DNA of 64,000 nucleotides, taken from NCBI GenBank assembly GCA_012295275.1, contig CM022672.1, forward strand, positions 9,365,404 to 9,429,403. Direction: 5' to 3'. This DNA is from Chrysomallon squamiferum. Lineage: Eukaryota > Mollusca > Gastropoda > Neomphalida > Peltospiridae. Numbering within the stretch: the stretch's first letter is position 1; every line of letters starts with the position of its first letter. Under the pieces are notes generated by a model. That model did not search any database. It had not been told where the DNA came from and was given only the letters and a program-made list of their open reading frames with translations. Of this stretch, positions 27,703 to 41,589 are shown one piece after another. Position numbers and translations under genes: made by a program.

Positions 27703-29139
27703 CAAGCCTCTGGATTTGTTCTGATTATTAGTTTTTTTTCATTAGCTAACACTTATAATTTTGTTATAAACCTTTATGAATGATATCTCAAGTCTTTGAT
27801 AAAGTAGTGGTTTAGCAACTGACTGAAACAAGAGCGCTGCTCTAGAACGGGAAATATTCCGTTGGGACCACCGAAATGAATTGATCTCGAGTCCAATCAC
27901 ATCTCCAATCAGCATTTTATAAATCGTTTTCCTCTCAGTGATGCGTTGACCGAGAAATCAGTGAAATGTTTCATTTTCAGATTTATTGGGTTGTTTGGTT
28001 AAATCTGATAACTCAGAACTGGAACAGAGTAAAAGATTTATCACTAAATGAAAATCTGTTCAACGTACAAGCAAAAAAATAAATAAATAAAATAAAACAA
28101 ATAAATCTGTGTTCATAATACCACAGTGTTGCTAATATGTCCAGTTTTAAACAGCCAAGTATATGTAACTTAAACAAAAATAAAATAATAATAATAAACA
28201 TAAACAGGTACATTTCCGCTGTTCAGATTAATCATTCATTATGTGGCATTGATATCTAATCGCTTTTATGTAAGAAAACGAGAAAACAGATCGTTTTTCT
28301 TTTTCTTCTCATTTATTTTCCTCCTTTGGGTTTGAGAACATTTCTTTTCTTTTTCTATTATTTGAAAGACAGTAATTCTTTCTGTTTGTCTGACTTATTT
28401 CGTTTCAATTGTCAAGAAATCAGCGACAGCTGAAAAAACGGACTTGAAAAGATCAGAATGCGAAATGAGACAAATATATCTGTACGTGATAATGTGGAAT
28501 TTATTAGCATGGAGCGACTGATGTTAGAGAAAGGTTTTAAAAAGGTTTTTAAAAGGAAAATAAAAAATAGATTTTTCTTTTTCAAACAAAGTCAGGTTTA
28601 AAAAAGAAAAAAAGAAAAAAAAAAAAAAGAAAAAATGGAATGACGTTCTACATCTTCCTCACGTTTTAGAAATTTGCTTTGAGCTAAACTAATTTTGTCC
28701 AATAGGCAACCAGCTGATGTCAAATTACTTTTCCCAGAATTTTTATTTTGAGAAGCGTCACTCGATGGATTAAAACCTCTGGTTTACACTTCGTAAAGAT
28801 AAAATCTAATTCAGACGAACTCACGCGTGTTTTATTTACAAAACTGACGCGGTGCAACAAGCTTAATCTAAAATCGTTACCTTCCATGTGTGCGTTTCTT
28901 AATCCCTCACGAACTGAAAAGTTTTCCATTTCGACAAATGAAAAGTAATTTATTTTCAACGTACAGCTGCACAGATGGATGGCTATTTTGGAGTATTAGG
29001 TAACTAACCAATGAACGAACCTAACAGTTTACTAACTAACTAACTAACTAACTGATTTCGAGCTTCCAGTACAATCAGTATTTTAGGAATAGTAAATATA
29101 TATATATATGTGTACAGTATATATATGTGTGTGTGTGTA

Positions 29140-29141
29140 CA

Positions 29142-29205
<64 letters not shown>
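29140..29205. repeat. (TA)n/(CA)n microsatellite
   Basis: TA units pass into CA units directly beside the inverted-repeat element at 29211. Confidence 0.9.
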
Positions 29206-29209
<4 letters not shown>

Positions 29210-29210
29210 T

Positions 29211-29428
29211 CAGGGTAGTCCAAACGTAGTTGGACAGTATGTGGGTTAGGGTTATATTATTACAGTGGTGTTCATTATACTTGGTATTTGTCTTATATTG
29301 TTTAAAATGTTATAACTACAATTATTTTAATGTAATCTGTCCACCTACTTTTGGAGTAAATATAATTGGATATGTAATCTCAAAATATATGTTATCATTT
29401 ACTATTCACCTACTTTTGGACTACCCTA
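29211..29428. mobile_element. Short inverted-repeat element (MITE-like, about 218 bp)
   Basis: The left end AGGGTAGTCCAAACGTAG (29212 onward) and right end CTACTTTTGGACTACCCT (to 29427) are inverted copies with few mismatches. A third related motif, CCACCTACTTTTGGA, lies at about 29341. GTCCAA-N6-TTGGAC near 29218-29235 is itself a hairpin. The target duplication is unclear; TA flanks are only partly visible. Tc1/mariner affinity is a guess. Confidence 0.65.
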
Positions 29429-29439
29429 TATCTCTGTCT

Positions 29440-29465
29440 GTGTGTCTGTGTGTGTGTCTGTGTGT

Positions 29466-29522
<57 letters not shown>
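29440..29522. repeat. (GT)n microsatellite
   Basis: GT array with TCTGTG units at its start, immediately right of the inverted-repeat element. Confidence 0.95.
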
Positions 29523-29527
<5 letters not shown>

Positions 29528-29682
29528 TCGGAATAACTAGTTGCTGTATTTAAATATTAGGTTAATCATGCTCCGGGTGAATGGATGATGCAGCCCGTTC
29601 CAATCTTCACAGGATAAAGCTGCTATTTTCATACAGAGTAACTGGTTATTTCTGAGCTCAAAGTAATAGATTTCTTTGTCGC

Positions 29683-29683
<1 letters not shown>

Positions 29684-29720
<37 letters not shown>
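29684..29720. repeat. Long poly-A tract
   Basis: About 37 adenines with no recognisable retroelement body just upstream. Confidence 0.9.
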
Positions 29721-29722
<2 letters not shown>

Positions 29723-29809
29723 AAAAAACTGTAGATCAAAATAAAATAGTTCTAAAACAATGAATTTGTTATTTTTTAAACGGAAACCTATTTCAAAATG
29801 ACCTTTTAA

Positions 29810-29813
<4 letters not shown>

Positions 29814-29857
<44 letters not shown>
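29814..29857. repeat. (GT)n microsatellite
   Basis: About 22 GT units lying on the truncated side of the Tc1-like fragment. Confidence 0.95.
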
Positions 29858-29860
<3 letters not shown>

Positions 29861-29929
29861 GCTGTCACTATAAACCGTAGCAAACTATGATGACTAGCTA
29901 AATATGTACACACACAAACACTCACGTAT

Positions 29930-30064
29930 ATGTTTCTCATTAACACGAAAGTACTGAGCGACGTCGTGTACGCGTTGGCCGGCGTTAAGTCGTCCCATTG
30001 TTTCATGACGTTGTTTTCCGTTAAGACTGGACAGCGACCCATCATAACAAGATAAAATCTTCAT
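29930..30064 (-). pseudogene. N-terminal fragment of a Tc1-like transposase
   Basis: On the minus strand, a start reading M-G-R-C-P-V-L-T and, in the other frame, ETMGRLNAGQRVHDVAQYF followed by RVNEKHI match the first helix-turn-helix of Tc1-type transposases. The family pattern is: a short basic start, then GRLNAGxxxxxVAxxFxVN. A frameshift separates the two parts. Homology stops just after the helix-turn-helix, so no catalytic DDE part remains. Confidence 0.7.
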
Positions 30065-30269
30065 TTTGTTTGTGGATAATGTTGGTTCAAAATGTGATTT
30101 CAGTACATCCGTAATGTACGCGCTTCTGCGACAGCGCGAGCTGAACGTGGTTGCACGTGCAGTACACATAGCTACATACGATTTGACAAATGGTGTTCTT
30201 TTCATTACCCAAAGCGACAGGGAATATGCAACTAACATATTACCAAGTTTTTTTTTTACTTTATTTTAA

Positions 30270-31460
30270 TTTATTTAGAAGCACCAGTCATTTACAAAAA
30301 CTTGCTAAACTTTTAGTTAAATATATATATATATATATATATATATACAAAAGCTTTTACATCATTTCTCTTTTAGTCTTATTATATAAACTCATTATAC
30401 ATTATACATAATAAAAACCTCTACCTTCAAACCTATATATTCTAGTAAAAATGACACCGATTCATTATACGACTGGCGACTCTTACAATTAGCAACAAGG
30501 AGTATTTATAATGCACCGTCCCAAAGACAGAAAAGCGGATAAAATTTGTTAACTAGATATGCTAGACGGGCTACAACGTGAAGTTTTCCCTGAGGCTTCT
30601 TAGAGAAGGATCGATCCTCTAGCCAGTTACACTTCAGGCTTACATCAAATACGCTGAAATACAGTTGTCTTTAATTAAATTATAAAGGCGTAAAGTGTGT
30701 GCGTGTAAAGAGAAGTTCAAAGAAATCACAGCGTACGTTTCATCAGCAGCAAAGAAAACGTCACACCTCTCAACAACAGACGTGAATAAAAACTTGTCTT
30801 GAAGCTCTGTCTTGATTTGGTCCGGATTAATTTGTATTCTTAGTGTTCATCTCTGTCCCCAGTACCGAGCGATTATCACTGAGGATAGGACACAAACATA
30901 CACAGCCTGATTATCCTCAAGTTATTCGCCAATAATTGCTTTTCTGTCAATCAATCGAAATTAATTTTGTCTTACGCATTCATTTCCTCCTAACAGATAA
31001 CTGCAATTAAGAATCTAAGTCAAAAGGTTTAAGGTTAATCATTTAGAACAGTGTGTGATTTGTAGCTGCAGAGCGGTTCAGACTGGAATATGTTTGCCCA
31101 TAAGACCTTTTCCCTCGCCGAAACTAAATAATGGTGAGAATGGGTTTGGTCGCTCAACGATACTGCAAATAACTCGATAAACATTGTTTTATGAGCAAAA
31201 TCCTTTATCAGAAAAGTAATCATTGTAAAAGGAATGCGAAGGAGACGCAAGAATTCCTAAGCCAAGTTAATATTTTCGGAAGCTAGATTCAGACAATATA
31301 TGAAAGATAATGAATTGTCTTACAGGCGGGAAAACAACCCAGCTTTCACTGACAAAGACGACATCATAATATACGGAAGAAGACCGACAGACACAGACAG
31401 ACAACAGACAGATATAAAGTTGTAGAGAGAAAGGAACAGAAAGAAACACAGATAGAGACC
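30270..31460. other. Gene-free stretch
   Basis: A TA array lies at 30322-30347. Sequence from 30430 to 31460 is more complex, but no frame or RNA gene was recognised. Confidence 0.45.
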
Positions 31461-31637
<177 letters not shown>

Positions 31638-32161
31638 GTTGTAGTGGTACGAACGTTCCAGTGTTAAAGTACGTTTTGCACCTTGGTACCATCTTATGTC
31701 ATTTGAGCATTACACGAACACTGCTGACACACATTTCTCTGTGTGAAATTATTAACAATAATTATTGATTTTCTGCTTTTTAATTTCCCACACCCAGATC
31801 TTTCAATTCTCTTTCTCTCTCTGTCTCTCTGTCTCTATATTTAGACTCTAAGTATTAACCATCTTCATTTTCTTAAATTTCACACAAGAGTCGTCGATAC
31901 GCTGAATTTAATTATAACCTGACGCTGATAATTTCATCATAAATCCAGCATTCGCACTCTCTATCTCTCCTATACAGGATGTGAGAGGAATTAGAAGTTC
32001 TTGCCCATGATCATGCGCCTTTATTTGTCATTAATTGGTTCCGGTGACGCCACGGCCTCCTTAGGAAAACGGTAATTCTTTGTTGATTCGGTTTTGTCCA
32101 ATTTTGTCGAAAGAAAGTGAAGAGATATTCCTTCCTGAATTTAATATTTCTGACACACTTA

Positions 32162-32420
32162 GCTGTTGTTGTTGTTGTTGTTGTTGTTATAAATAGTGTT
32201 GTTGTTCTTCTTATCATTATAATTATTGCTTTAGCTGTTGTTGTTGTTGTTGTTACTGTTATTGTTTATATAATAATAATAAATATTGTTATTATTGTTG
32301 TTGTTGTATAAAATTAAGTAATTATTATTGTTATTATTATTATTAACAGTAGTAGCAGTAGTACTAGGTGTAATAGTAGTAGTAGTAGGAGTAGTAGTAG
32401 TAACAGTAGCAATAGTAAAG
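32162..32420. repeat. Degenerate TTG/ATT/AGT trinucleotide region
   Basis: Successive TTG, ATT and (TAG/AGT)n runs with interruptions; reading frames are poly-V/I only. Confidence 0.8.
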
Positions 32421-33282
32421 TACTGGTTGTGTTATTGTTATTGTTATTGATATTGTTGCTGTTCAACTGCTGTTGCTCATGATCGCATAGAAGTACTAGG
32501 TTTTAGTATAAATAGATAGATAGATAGATAGATAGACAGACAGATAGATAGGTTGGTTAATACGCAGGTAAACCCATACAAATATAAAGAAAACAGGAGA
32601 GAAGACCAATCAAGAAGCCAAGCAGTCAAATATACCTCAACACTTACAATTACACACTACTGACAACTACAATTCATCCACTTGAATCAGATACGTCTGG
32701 AAAATTGATAAATTTCTGTAAGCAGCCTGGATTATGTTTTCAAATGAGTTCTCGCTGGTGGATTCCGCGTGATGGTGGTTCAGATTTAAGACGCAGTTTT
32801 CAATAATACAAGTCAGGTTTACATGCTGCAGGCTAGAGGTGACTGTTTTACAGATCAGAGATCTTAAAACGCGTTAGCGGAGATGTTTGACGGTTACTGT
32901 AATTATACATTCAGAATTTCAGTGAAAATATATCAGAAAATAAACTTTGAAGATGTTCTCTGTTTGTGAATATAATTGATTGAATTGTATTTTCAGTATA
33001 CCCACAGTAACTGACATAGACAAATAATTAAATAATTAAATAAATAAATAAATAAAAACAGATAGATAGATAGATAGATAGAACAAAGAAAGAAAAGAAA
33101 GGAATAAAGGCAAACAAAAGTATTATTACTTCATACTTTTCAGCTGTTTAACCACACACACATAGAGATACACACGCCATTAGCATCATACAGAAACCAT
33201 CATAATAACATATGATCAATACTGTGTATCAGTTAGATATGAAGAAATCACATTTTTAGAAATCTCTTTGCTGTTTGTTTAA

Positions 33283-33316
<34 letters not shown>

Positions 33317-33374
33317 TGAAAAAAAAAAAAATATATATTTTTAATTTATTTTTTAAATAAACTGTACATATAAG

Positions 33375-33379
<5 letters not shown>

Positions 33380-33410
<31 letters not shown>
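33380..33410. repeat. Poly-A tract
   Basis: About 31 adenines preceded by AT-rich sequence; no element body recognised. Confidence 0.9.
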
Positions 33411-33412
<2 letters not shown>

Positions 33413-33939
33413 TAGAAAGACTACAATAAATTTGTTATTTGGAAAATAGTATTAGTTCCTGGAGCATTTTAATGGAAAATCTCGCGGTACTGTTTTGGGT
33501 CTGTCGGTCATAAAGATTACATATAATTCTTTCTTAAATAAATAGCGCGTTTTTCATTCCTTTTTTTATTTATTTCGTTCTCGGCAGTGTAGAGTGTTAA
33601 TACTTCGTTGTGAAGTCGTTATGAGTCTTGGGAACGTGAATTACTCATGAATTGATGATCCGGGCACCTGCTGTTGGGTGTGCGTAATTATTCTACGACA
33701 TTTTTATATTTTCAGCCTAAAGTACAAACGTAAAACCAAACCGGTCGTAAAACTGGGGTTAAATGTCGATTCTGCTTTTATATGTTTCGATAGCATATAA
33801 GTAAGTTTAGAGAAATAAATATTTTTCTTTTTTTTTTCTTTTTTTTTAAATCTGAAAAAGAATTATCCTCTGAAAATAGTTGGCTTGTATTCGTAGCTTA
33901 TTTATTTCTCACAATGTGTTTATTATTTGATCCATGTAT

Positions 33940-34160
33940 ATGTATGTAGGTATATGTCCGTCTATGTATGTATGTAGTTATATGTCCGTGTATGTATGTA
34001 TGTATGTATGTATGTCTGTATGTATTTATGTATGTATGTATAAATGTATGTATGTATGTATGTATAGGTATGTATGTTTGTATGTATCTGTATATGTATT
34101 TATATATGCGTGTGTAAGTGCGTGTATATGCATGTGTATGTGTCTGCATATTTGTATATG
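33940..34160. repeat. Degenerate (TATG)n array
   Basis: TATGTATG units with point changes over about 220 bp. The unit length is four, so every frame can stay open with a Y-V-C-M pattern. The 122-codon frame across it is an artefact. Confidence 0.9.
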
Positions 34161-34757
34161 TTGTTTTAATGTTAAAAGTGATTATTATTATTACTGCTGT
34201 TGTTGTTGCTGCTGTTGTTATTGTCGCTATCGCTGCTACTGTTGCTGTTATCACTGCTGTTGCAAACCAAACATTTATAAATTATTTATTTTAATAACCT
34301 AAGTTAAAACTTTATAACTGTATTAATATACATTTACATCCGTACATAAATAAAATTTCTAATATTAACTTTTGACTGTCTGTCAGAATAGATTGTATAA
34401 AATGACATAGTTTTTTTTATATTATTATTTTTTTTTTATTAGCGTTTTACTTAACTTCAATTTCAGTTTGTTCAGCTGTAGTTAAATTATTAAAAATCCA
34501 GTTTGTCAAAGTCAGCAGAAGAGGCCATGTTTACTGTTTATTTAATTATTGATATTTTATCACAACATTTGGTAGTATGATTAACCAAATTCAAACTGTA
34601 ATATTATCAACGGAAAAAAAAAAAAAAAAAAAACATTAAACAAAGCCGTCTATTTTTCTATCTTTGTTTTTCTTTCTATTTTCTTTTAACTCTATCAGTC
34701 TTCTTCTTCTTTGTGTCTCTTTTCACTTTTTTCAGCTTGTATCTATCTGCCTCTAAT

Positions 34758-34870
<113 letters not shown>

Positions 34871-35156
34871 ACTGCGTCTTTCTGTTTCTTTCTAGAATTA
34901 TTTCTCACCCAGTAATGCAATGGCATATTCGATTACATTGCAGATAGATCGTTTGGCACTCAGTAACAATTTACTTATCTCCGTAAAACAAAGTTACAAA
35001 ATGCGCGACTACAGTTGTTGATAAACTGATTTCTTGTCTCTCTTTGCACAATTAACACTGATTTCGTTATTTCATCTGTGTAAGGAAATCATATAGGGTT
35101 CCATGGTAATATTACCTGTGTGGACCTTTGAGTATGTGCATGTTTGAGCGTGTGCA

Positions 35157-35385
35157 TATATGTATGTATGTGTGTATGTATGTATGTATGTATGTATGTA
35201 TGTATGTATGTATGTATGTATGTATGTATGTATGTATGTATGTATGTATGTATGTGTGTATGTATGTATTTATGTATGTATGTATGTATGTATGTATGTA
35301 TGTATGTATGTATGTATGTATGTATGTATGTATGTATGTATGTATGTATGTATGTATGTATGTATTTATGTATGTATTTATGAAC
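35157..35385. repeat. Long (TATG)n microsatellite
   Basis: About 230 bp of TATG with rare interruptions. Three overlapping frames of about 80-105 codons all encode Y-V-C-M repeats, a consequence of the four-base unit. Confidence 0.95.
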
Positions 35386-35459
35386 GAATCCGTATGTATT
35401 TTTATGTATGTTTGTATTTATGTATGTATGAACAAATCCGTTTAATGCTATTTTAAATT

Positions 35460-38400
35460 AATTTCACTATGACAGATTACGTGAACGCCACTGCTTTACT
35501 AACCTGTATCTTCTTTTCTGTATAACCCCGCAGAATTAACGTCAGCCGACCTCTGCATTAGCTTCTCGCAGCAGCTGATACTTTACTAAGCCGTGCGATA
35601 TCAATAGAGATTTTTCTTTATAACATCTTACAGTTTTGTTCATGTGGGATGCCGCGCTGGGGATATCCACTGAAAAAGTGGTCGATGCGCGGTGTCAGCT
35701 CATTAAACAAATCTAACAGACATTTCAGTGTGTTTGTTAGAAACACGTCATAAAATTCGTGGCGCAAATTATCCGATGTCATGTCTTGCAAGACAAGCTG
35801 ATTACCAAGTGACGTGCTGCTGTTTTCTCGTAGAGTTATGACGAAGGATGTTGAATTTTCTGTTTTTGTACCCGTGATTCAATTGTGCGAGATGTGAAAT
35901 AGTTTGTGCATTTAGTTCATAATGTAAAGGAGCATTGTGCTTTTGTATCTGTCTCAAACGCTCGTGCACACACACACATGCATACCTATATTACACGTTC
36001 ATGTGTTCTCGCTAACGTACTTACCGCTATATTTAGCATTTGTATGCATATAATACTTACATACATGCATACACACACGCGTATAGGTTTCAAACATTCA
36101 TTTATTATACACATGCCTACATCGACACGCACTCAGAGACAGACACACAGACACACACATACACAGAAACACACGAACCCTCATAAACATAATCACGAAC
36201 TCGGCTAAGTTTAAAACAATTTCAACACGAGATATAACAGAGTCGGGGTACGAGAAAGATATTAATAGTTTACTACTATCAGCAGCTTGTCAGATCAAGA
36301 TAAACTTTTTCAGAAGTTTTGAAAGGAATATGGTTATTTTTGGTTTGGCTGAACGTTTTGTTTTGTTAATATCTACACAAAAAATATTTTACCTCACAAG
36401 AGGTCGTTCCTGACGCCGACTATCTGTCGTTACGATCGTAAAACAATCTAAGAGGCACTGAGATAACCTTACAAACATCGTCCGTTTGGTTCACGTAAAA
36501 ATATCTTTGTTGCTCTTGACATAGAACACGGCCGAATGAATTATAGGAGGACTGCCACTCTTTGTATCTGTTCTACAAGCCTGTCCGTTTGCATCAATGT
36601 GTGTCTTTCTAAAGCACTTTTTTTCATGAATGGTTGTAATTGTAAAAACACACAGAAAGAAACGTACGCACATATATAGCCTATGTAATAGCTACAACAT
36701 AAGCAAATGCATTATTATTATTATTATTATTATTATGATTATCTTACTGCTTTGTTACTTCTACTGTTACTACTATTTATTTATTTATTTAATAAATTAT
36801 TTATTAACATTTCATTCGATCATTTATTTCATATATTTTAATTTGTTCTTTTGTCTTGTTTGTTTCTTTTAGCACTTTTATTTTTTATTTTTTTTAAACT
36901 ATTTAATTTGCTGTTAAATATTGCTTGTTATTACGATATCAGTTGTTATTACTAATATTACTAAATAAAATTTCCGTCCAATCGCGTGGTACATATTTAT
37001 TCCAACAAGTCATGTTGCATAACCATCAACGCTTTGGTGGAAATAAGGAAATCTCCGATTTCTCTGTGAGGCAAATTGAATCAGCATGGCTTGAAATCAA
37101 TAAAATGCGGAAACAAGTCTAATCTCAAAGCATCTTCCGTTGTACAACAGCAGTAAAATGTCAGAGGGGAAGAAAGAACAAAGATTGTCATTTTGTGTCT
37201 TTTATGTCAGCACAAATGATGCAAAAGAAAGCAAAATCATTCGTCGTCCGTGGGCAAGTGAAAATAAAATTTCCTTATTATCGCTGCCAAGCGGAAATTC
37301 GGCTGAAAAACAGCGCGTCTTGAAATCTGTAAAAAGTAGGTTACTGATTTTATTTTCAATATGATATAAAAAGATGGAGATATATTTATTTACCTTTTTA
37401 TCTGTTTGTCTGTCTGCCTGTCTGCTTTTCTGTCTGCCTGTCTGCTTTTCTGTCTGTTTTTCTGTCTGCCTGCCTGCCTGTCTGACAGGTCGATTGCCTT
37501 TGTGTCTGTGCGTCTGGGTGTTTGTGTGTCTATGTATATATTTATACGCCACATTGATAGAGATAACATACGTATGATACATCACGGGAAAGTAAAACAA
37601 TGTAATGGTTATATCATTGCGATTTGAAAACATTATGAAAAGCTGAGTAATTAAATAATTAATTTCAAATAATATAATCAAATGATATATATATATATAT
37701 ATATATCAGTAACAAATATATAAATACAAATGTATACAGATGTATGAGGAACATATTTTGTCTGTTTCGTTAATTCACCCCAGTTACACTTTAAACCTAA
37801 ATCTTCAAAAAATATTTTTAGCAAATTGGCGTAGAAACGAAATACTATTTAACTCCTCCGACCTATAAGATTTCCCTTTCATCCGTTACTTTTCTGTGTT
37901 GTAAGGTTTTCGCTATTTCACTTATTTCTAACGACTGACCGGGTTTCGCTCATTGCTTGGTTTGCATGGCTTCAAGCTAAACGTTTCGACACACAATTTA
38001 TACTACTGGAACCGGTCAGTGTTTATTATTGGTATTAATTCACAGTGACGGATAACGCTTGTAAATCTGTATATCCCAGTGTCAGGAAATACTAACAGGG
38101 TGTAAGGAACATGGCTATTTATTTATTTAGGTCAGTGGGGCATATTATTAGGGAAGCGGAGTTTATATATACGTACACACACATATATGTAAATATAAAC
38201 ACACAAACATACATAAATATATACAAACATTAACAGACATACATACATATATATATATGTCTACGTAATCACCTATCTAGCTCATACGTACAAGAAAAAA
38301 TATATACACTGTATATATTTTCATTCATATAAGCGTGCATATGAATCAACATGTATATAACCAAGCACTAATTATATATTATATATAATATAAATATATA

Positions 38401-38920
38401 TATAAATTTAAACACACATACATACACACAGAAAGTATACATAGGCCGATTTGTAACGTAATATCGCTCCTTTCACATCATTAGCAATACTTTAAAAGTC
38501 ATGTAGATACGTGGGCCACGCTGATTTGAACGGGAACAAAAGCGGGCACGTCATCAGAGTAATACCAACAATCTATAAATGCTACGTAACACGGTGATAA
38601 ACAGCTTTCATTTTCTCGTATTACTTCATATTAAAACGTCAGCAGCAGTGCTGTTGTTTTGTTTCTTGCGTGTTTTCTACCTTCAGAATCACATGTGTTT
38701 CTTCGTGTTTTTTGTTGTTGTTACGAACAGCATATTGAAAAGGTTAATTCCTGATGACTGTGACTGCAGCTTTTGCTCTCAATTATTGGTTTATAATGAA
38801 CGTTGCTGCATCTGCACTCCGGATGAGAAATGACATTAAACGATGGTTTTATTAGCTAGACGAAACAAATGTGTGTTTATTAAACGACTTGTGGAATTCT
38901 TTCTTTCTTTTTCTAGTATT
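35460..38920. other. Gene-free stretch with patches of higher-complexity sequence
   Basis: 35460-35900 and 36960-37370 are visibly less repetitive and GC-richer than their surroundings. (CTGT)/(CTGC) units lie at 37399-37490, and CA- and TA-rich runs at 38160-38430. No exon with family similarity was recognised; the 65-codon frame ending at 37122 has no recognisable domain. Confidence 0.45.
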
Positions 38921-38929
38921 TTCACATAT

Positions 38930-39009
38930 ACATACACACATATATACATAAAGAGATACATAAAGAGATACATACATATTCACATATAGGTATATACAAC
39001 CGTACATGC

Positions 39010-39044
<35 letters not shown>

Positions 39045-39165
39045 TCTTACATGCATACATACATATACATACATATACATACATAAATATACGTACGTAC
39101 ATACATACATACATACATACATACATACATACATACATACATACATACATACATACATAGATACG
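38930..39165. repeat. (TA)n and (CATA)n array
   Basis: TA units at about 39009-39033, then CATA units at about 39050-39157, the complementary motif of the TATG arrays at 33.9 and 35.2 kb. Confidence 0.9.
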
Positions 39166-40123
39166 TATACTCAAACATTCGAGTCATATAAACATCTAAG
39201 GAGGAAAAAAAAAACGGCTTCTAAAAACAGCACAAATCGTTAACGTTTTTGAGCTCAGAAACAGATTCTACTAAGTTATGTTTCTAATTAGTTTGGTACT
39301 TTGCCTAAACATAACACGGTCATTAAAAATAATAAGATGAGACAGTTTTTATCAAGGTCAAAGAGCTGTTTAATCTGTACACGCATATATCATCTGTGAG
39401 GAATTCGTTAAGAGAATAATTAAAAGACATGAAATAATGATGCGAGTCAGAGTTTTATTTTCAGTGCTGTTTTTACTTCGTTACTTTTACATGTGTCTGC
39501 CTAGGCAGTACACCAAATCTGATACACGGATACACAGATAGCTATAGACACAGTCCAGACATACACTTAAATATACAGATAAATAGATATACATTTACCC
39601 AGACACGACAGATACATATATACATACAGACATACACGCCCATAGGCACACACACATATATATAGCCATATACATATATAGATATAAATACTAGTATAAG
39701 ACTATGTACATATTTATGTACATACGAATAGATCGCAATTCACATATATAAGGACGTACGTGAGTATATAGATTCACTCACATACGTATATACATACATA
39801 TATACATACATACTCACGAAATACGTACATAGGTTGGTACAGGTGTTCATACACACAAAACATGTAAACGGACACAAAAACATTCACGCATGTTGGTTAT
39901 CGATATATACGAGTAAATCGGAATCTAATCTATTCACATACTTCATTTTTATTTAATAATATCTACACATGAAAACGGCTTATTGAAATGTATTAGTAAA
40001 AACTAATCTGATTTAATCTAAATGAGTATACTTTATAAATGAAATTTAAAATACACAGTTACTTTTCAACTGCGTTTTCCATTTCATCCACTGGCAACTC
40101 TACCTAATAAATGATATGTGAAT

Positions 40124-40130
<7 letters not shown>

Positions 40131-40161
<31 letters not shown>
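40131..40161. repeat. Poly-A tract
   Basis: About 31 adenines; no obvious retroelement 3' end precedes it. Confidence 0.9.
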
Positions 40162-40163
<2 letters not shown>

Positions 40164-40620
40164 CGCTTCGTTTATTTATTTTTTTCTTTATCAGTCGAAA
40201 TTTCCAAATGACAGGAAATAGATCAAAGCTGTTGGCAAAGCCAACGGGAAGGCAATTTTGAGATTAGTATAAAACACCTAGGCTTGCTGGAGTATGTTCC
40301 TTCTTAGAAGAAAAAAGGTAATAAGTGTCTTTAGATGATTTGCAGTAAAATCCTTCCCAGTGAATTGATGGGTTATGCTGACAGAAAAGTTTGACATGCT
40401 CGAAAAATTAAGCACTTTAAAAAAAATATATATATATTATTTTTATTTTTTTGTACAGTATTCCTGGATTATATGGCCAAAATGAAATATCTCAGCATGT
40501 TGTTAATATTAGCTGGATTCAGTATTAGACAGATGTATTATATTAATTATATCATCTATCTCTTAAATGTTGATAATATATCATCCAGACGAAAGAGTCA
40601 AATTTAAAAAAAATCTATAT

Positions 40621-40690
40621 CAGTTGTTCTCAACCTTATTTTTTTTTTAATATATATTTTGGGGTCATGGCCCTTTTAGCAGCTCTTGTT
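40621..40690 (+). mobile_element. Possible hAT (Charlie-like) element terminus
   Basis: CAGTTGTTCTCAACCTT, followed by poly-T and GGGGTCATGGCCC, resembles the common CAGTGGTTCTCAACC hAT end. No matching inverted end (GGTTGAGAAC) was found nearby, so it would be a solo or truncated terminus. Confidence 0.4.
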
Positions 40691-40921
40691 CAACAAGTAT
40701 ACAAAATGAAAACAGCTTCAGAAAAATTCCTTCTGAGATTTTTCACACTGTTTTCCCCGTTCAGAATGGCTGATCTATATCATACATATAATACAACTTT
40801 AGATGTTGCTAGTATTATAACTGGTCGAAAATTATTTATTACTGTACATCGATTTATTTGTTTATTTTATTTGATTTGATTTCTATTGTTTGCTTTTTCT
40901 TGCTGTATTTATTTGTTATTC

Positions 40922-40925
40922 ATAT

Positions 40926-40988
<63 letters not shown>

Positions 40989-41020
40989 CTTACTTATTTA
41001 TTTATTTATTTATTTATTTT
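40922..41020. repeat. (TTTA)n microsatellite
   Basis: About 24 TTTA units with TTAC interruptions near 40986-40994. Confidence 0.95.
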
Positions 41021-41589
41021 TCCTTTCTTTATTTCTTCTTGTCTTGATGTTATATATATATATATTTTTTAATTATACGAAATTGCTTTCATCTTTAATA
41101 AATTTCTCATTTCGGGGAATATAACCCGTCATGAATCTATCAGACTATTGATTTCACACAATCACTGATAGCAATCATTCAACAGCAGTTTCGTTCCGCA
41201 ATAAAATCACATCCCTTTATTCAAAATCACACCTAATTATGACGACTGTTACTAATGTATAGCTTTGCCAGTCACAGCTCGATCGTTAAGTTTCATAAAC
41301 CAAATTAACCCTTCTTCATCCTTAAGCAGTTCAGTAATGATGGCGTTATAAAAACGATGAGGATGGCGATAATGACGACAATGATGATGAAAATGATGGT
41401 GATGATGGCGATGATGATAAAATATATTCTGAAAGTAGTTTTTTCTTGTTCTTAAAAATATATTTTTAAAATGTATTTATGATTATTGTGCAGAAAAGCA
41501 TTATTTTTTATGCTTTCTTTCTGTTTTACGTATTTTGACCAGGGACTGGAGATCTGTTTCAGTTTAGTGTAATAATAAAATAAACTGTG

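Larger units (their letters stand above)
22760..29139. other. Gene-free repeat-rich region
   Basis: It holds (TTTA)n at 22975-23012, a purine/A-rich block at 23120-23625, (ATT)n at 24117-24190, degenerate GACT tandem units at 24750-24850, GATA units at 25120-25150, poly-T/A runs, a GA array at 26160-26233, and three tandem units at 27488-27702. No coding exon was recognised. Confidence 0.55.

Noticed and set aside
33898-34302. 118-122 codon frames on both strands
   Set aside because: Tetranucleotide and trinucleotide repeats only.
35128-35456. Three overlapping 79-105 codon frames of Y-V-C-M repeats
   Set aside because: A four-base unit stays open in several frames; this is a TATG microsatellite, not a protein.
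37202-37681. 159-codon minus-strand frame
   Set aside because: The middle is CAGA-type repeat (R-Q-T-D), ends are AT-rich; no domain recognised.
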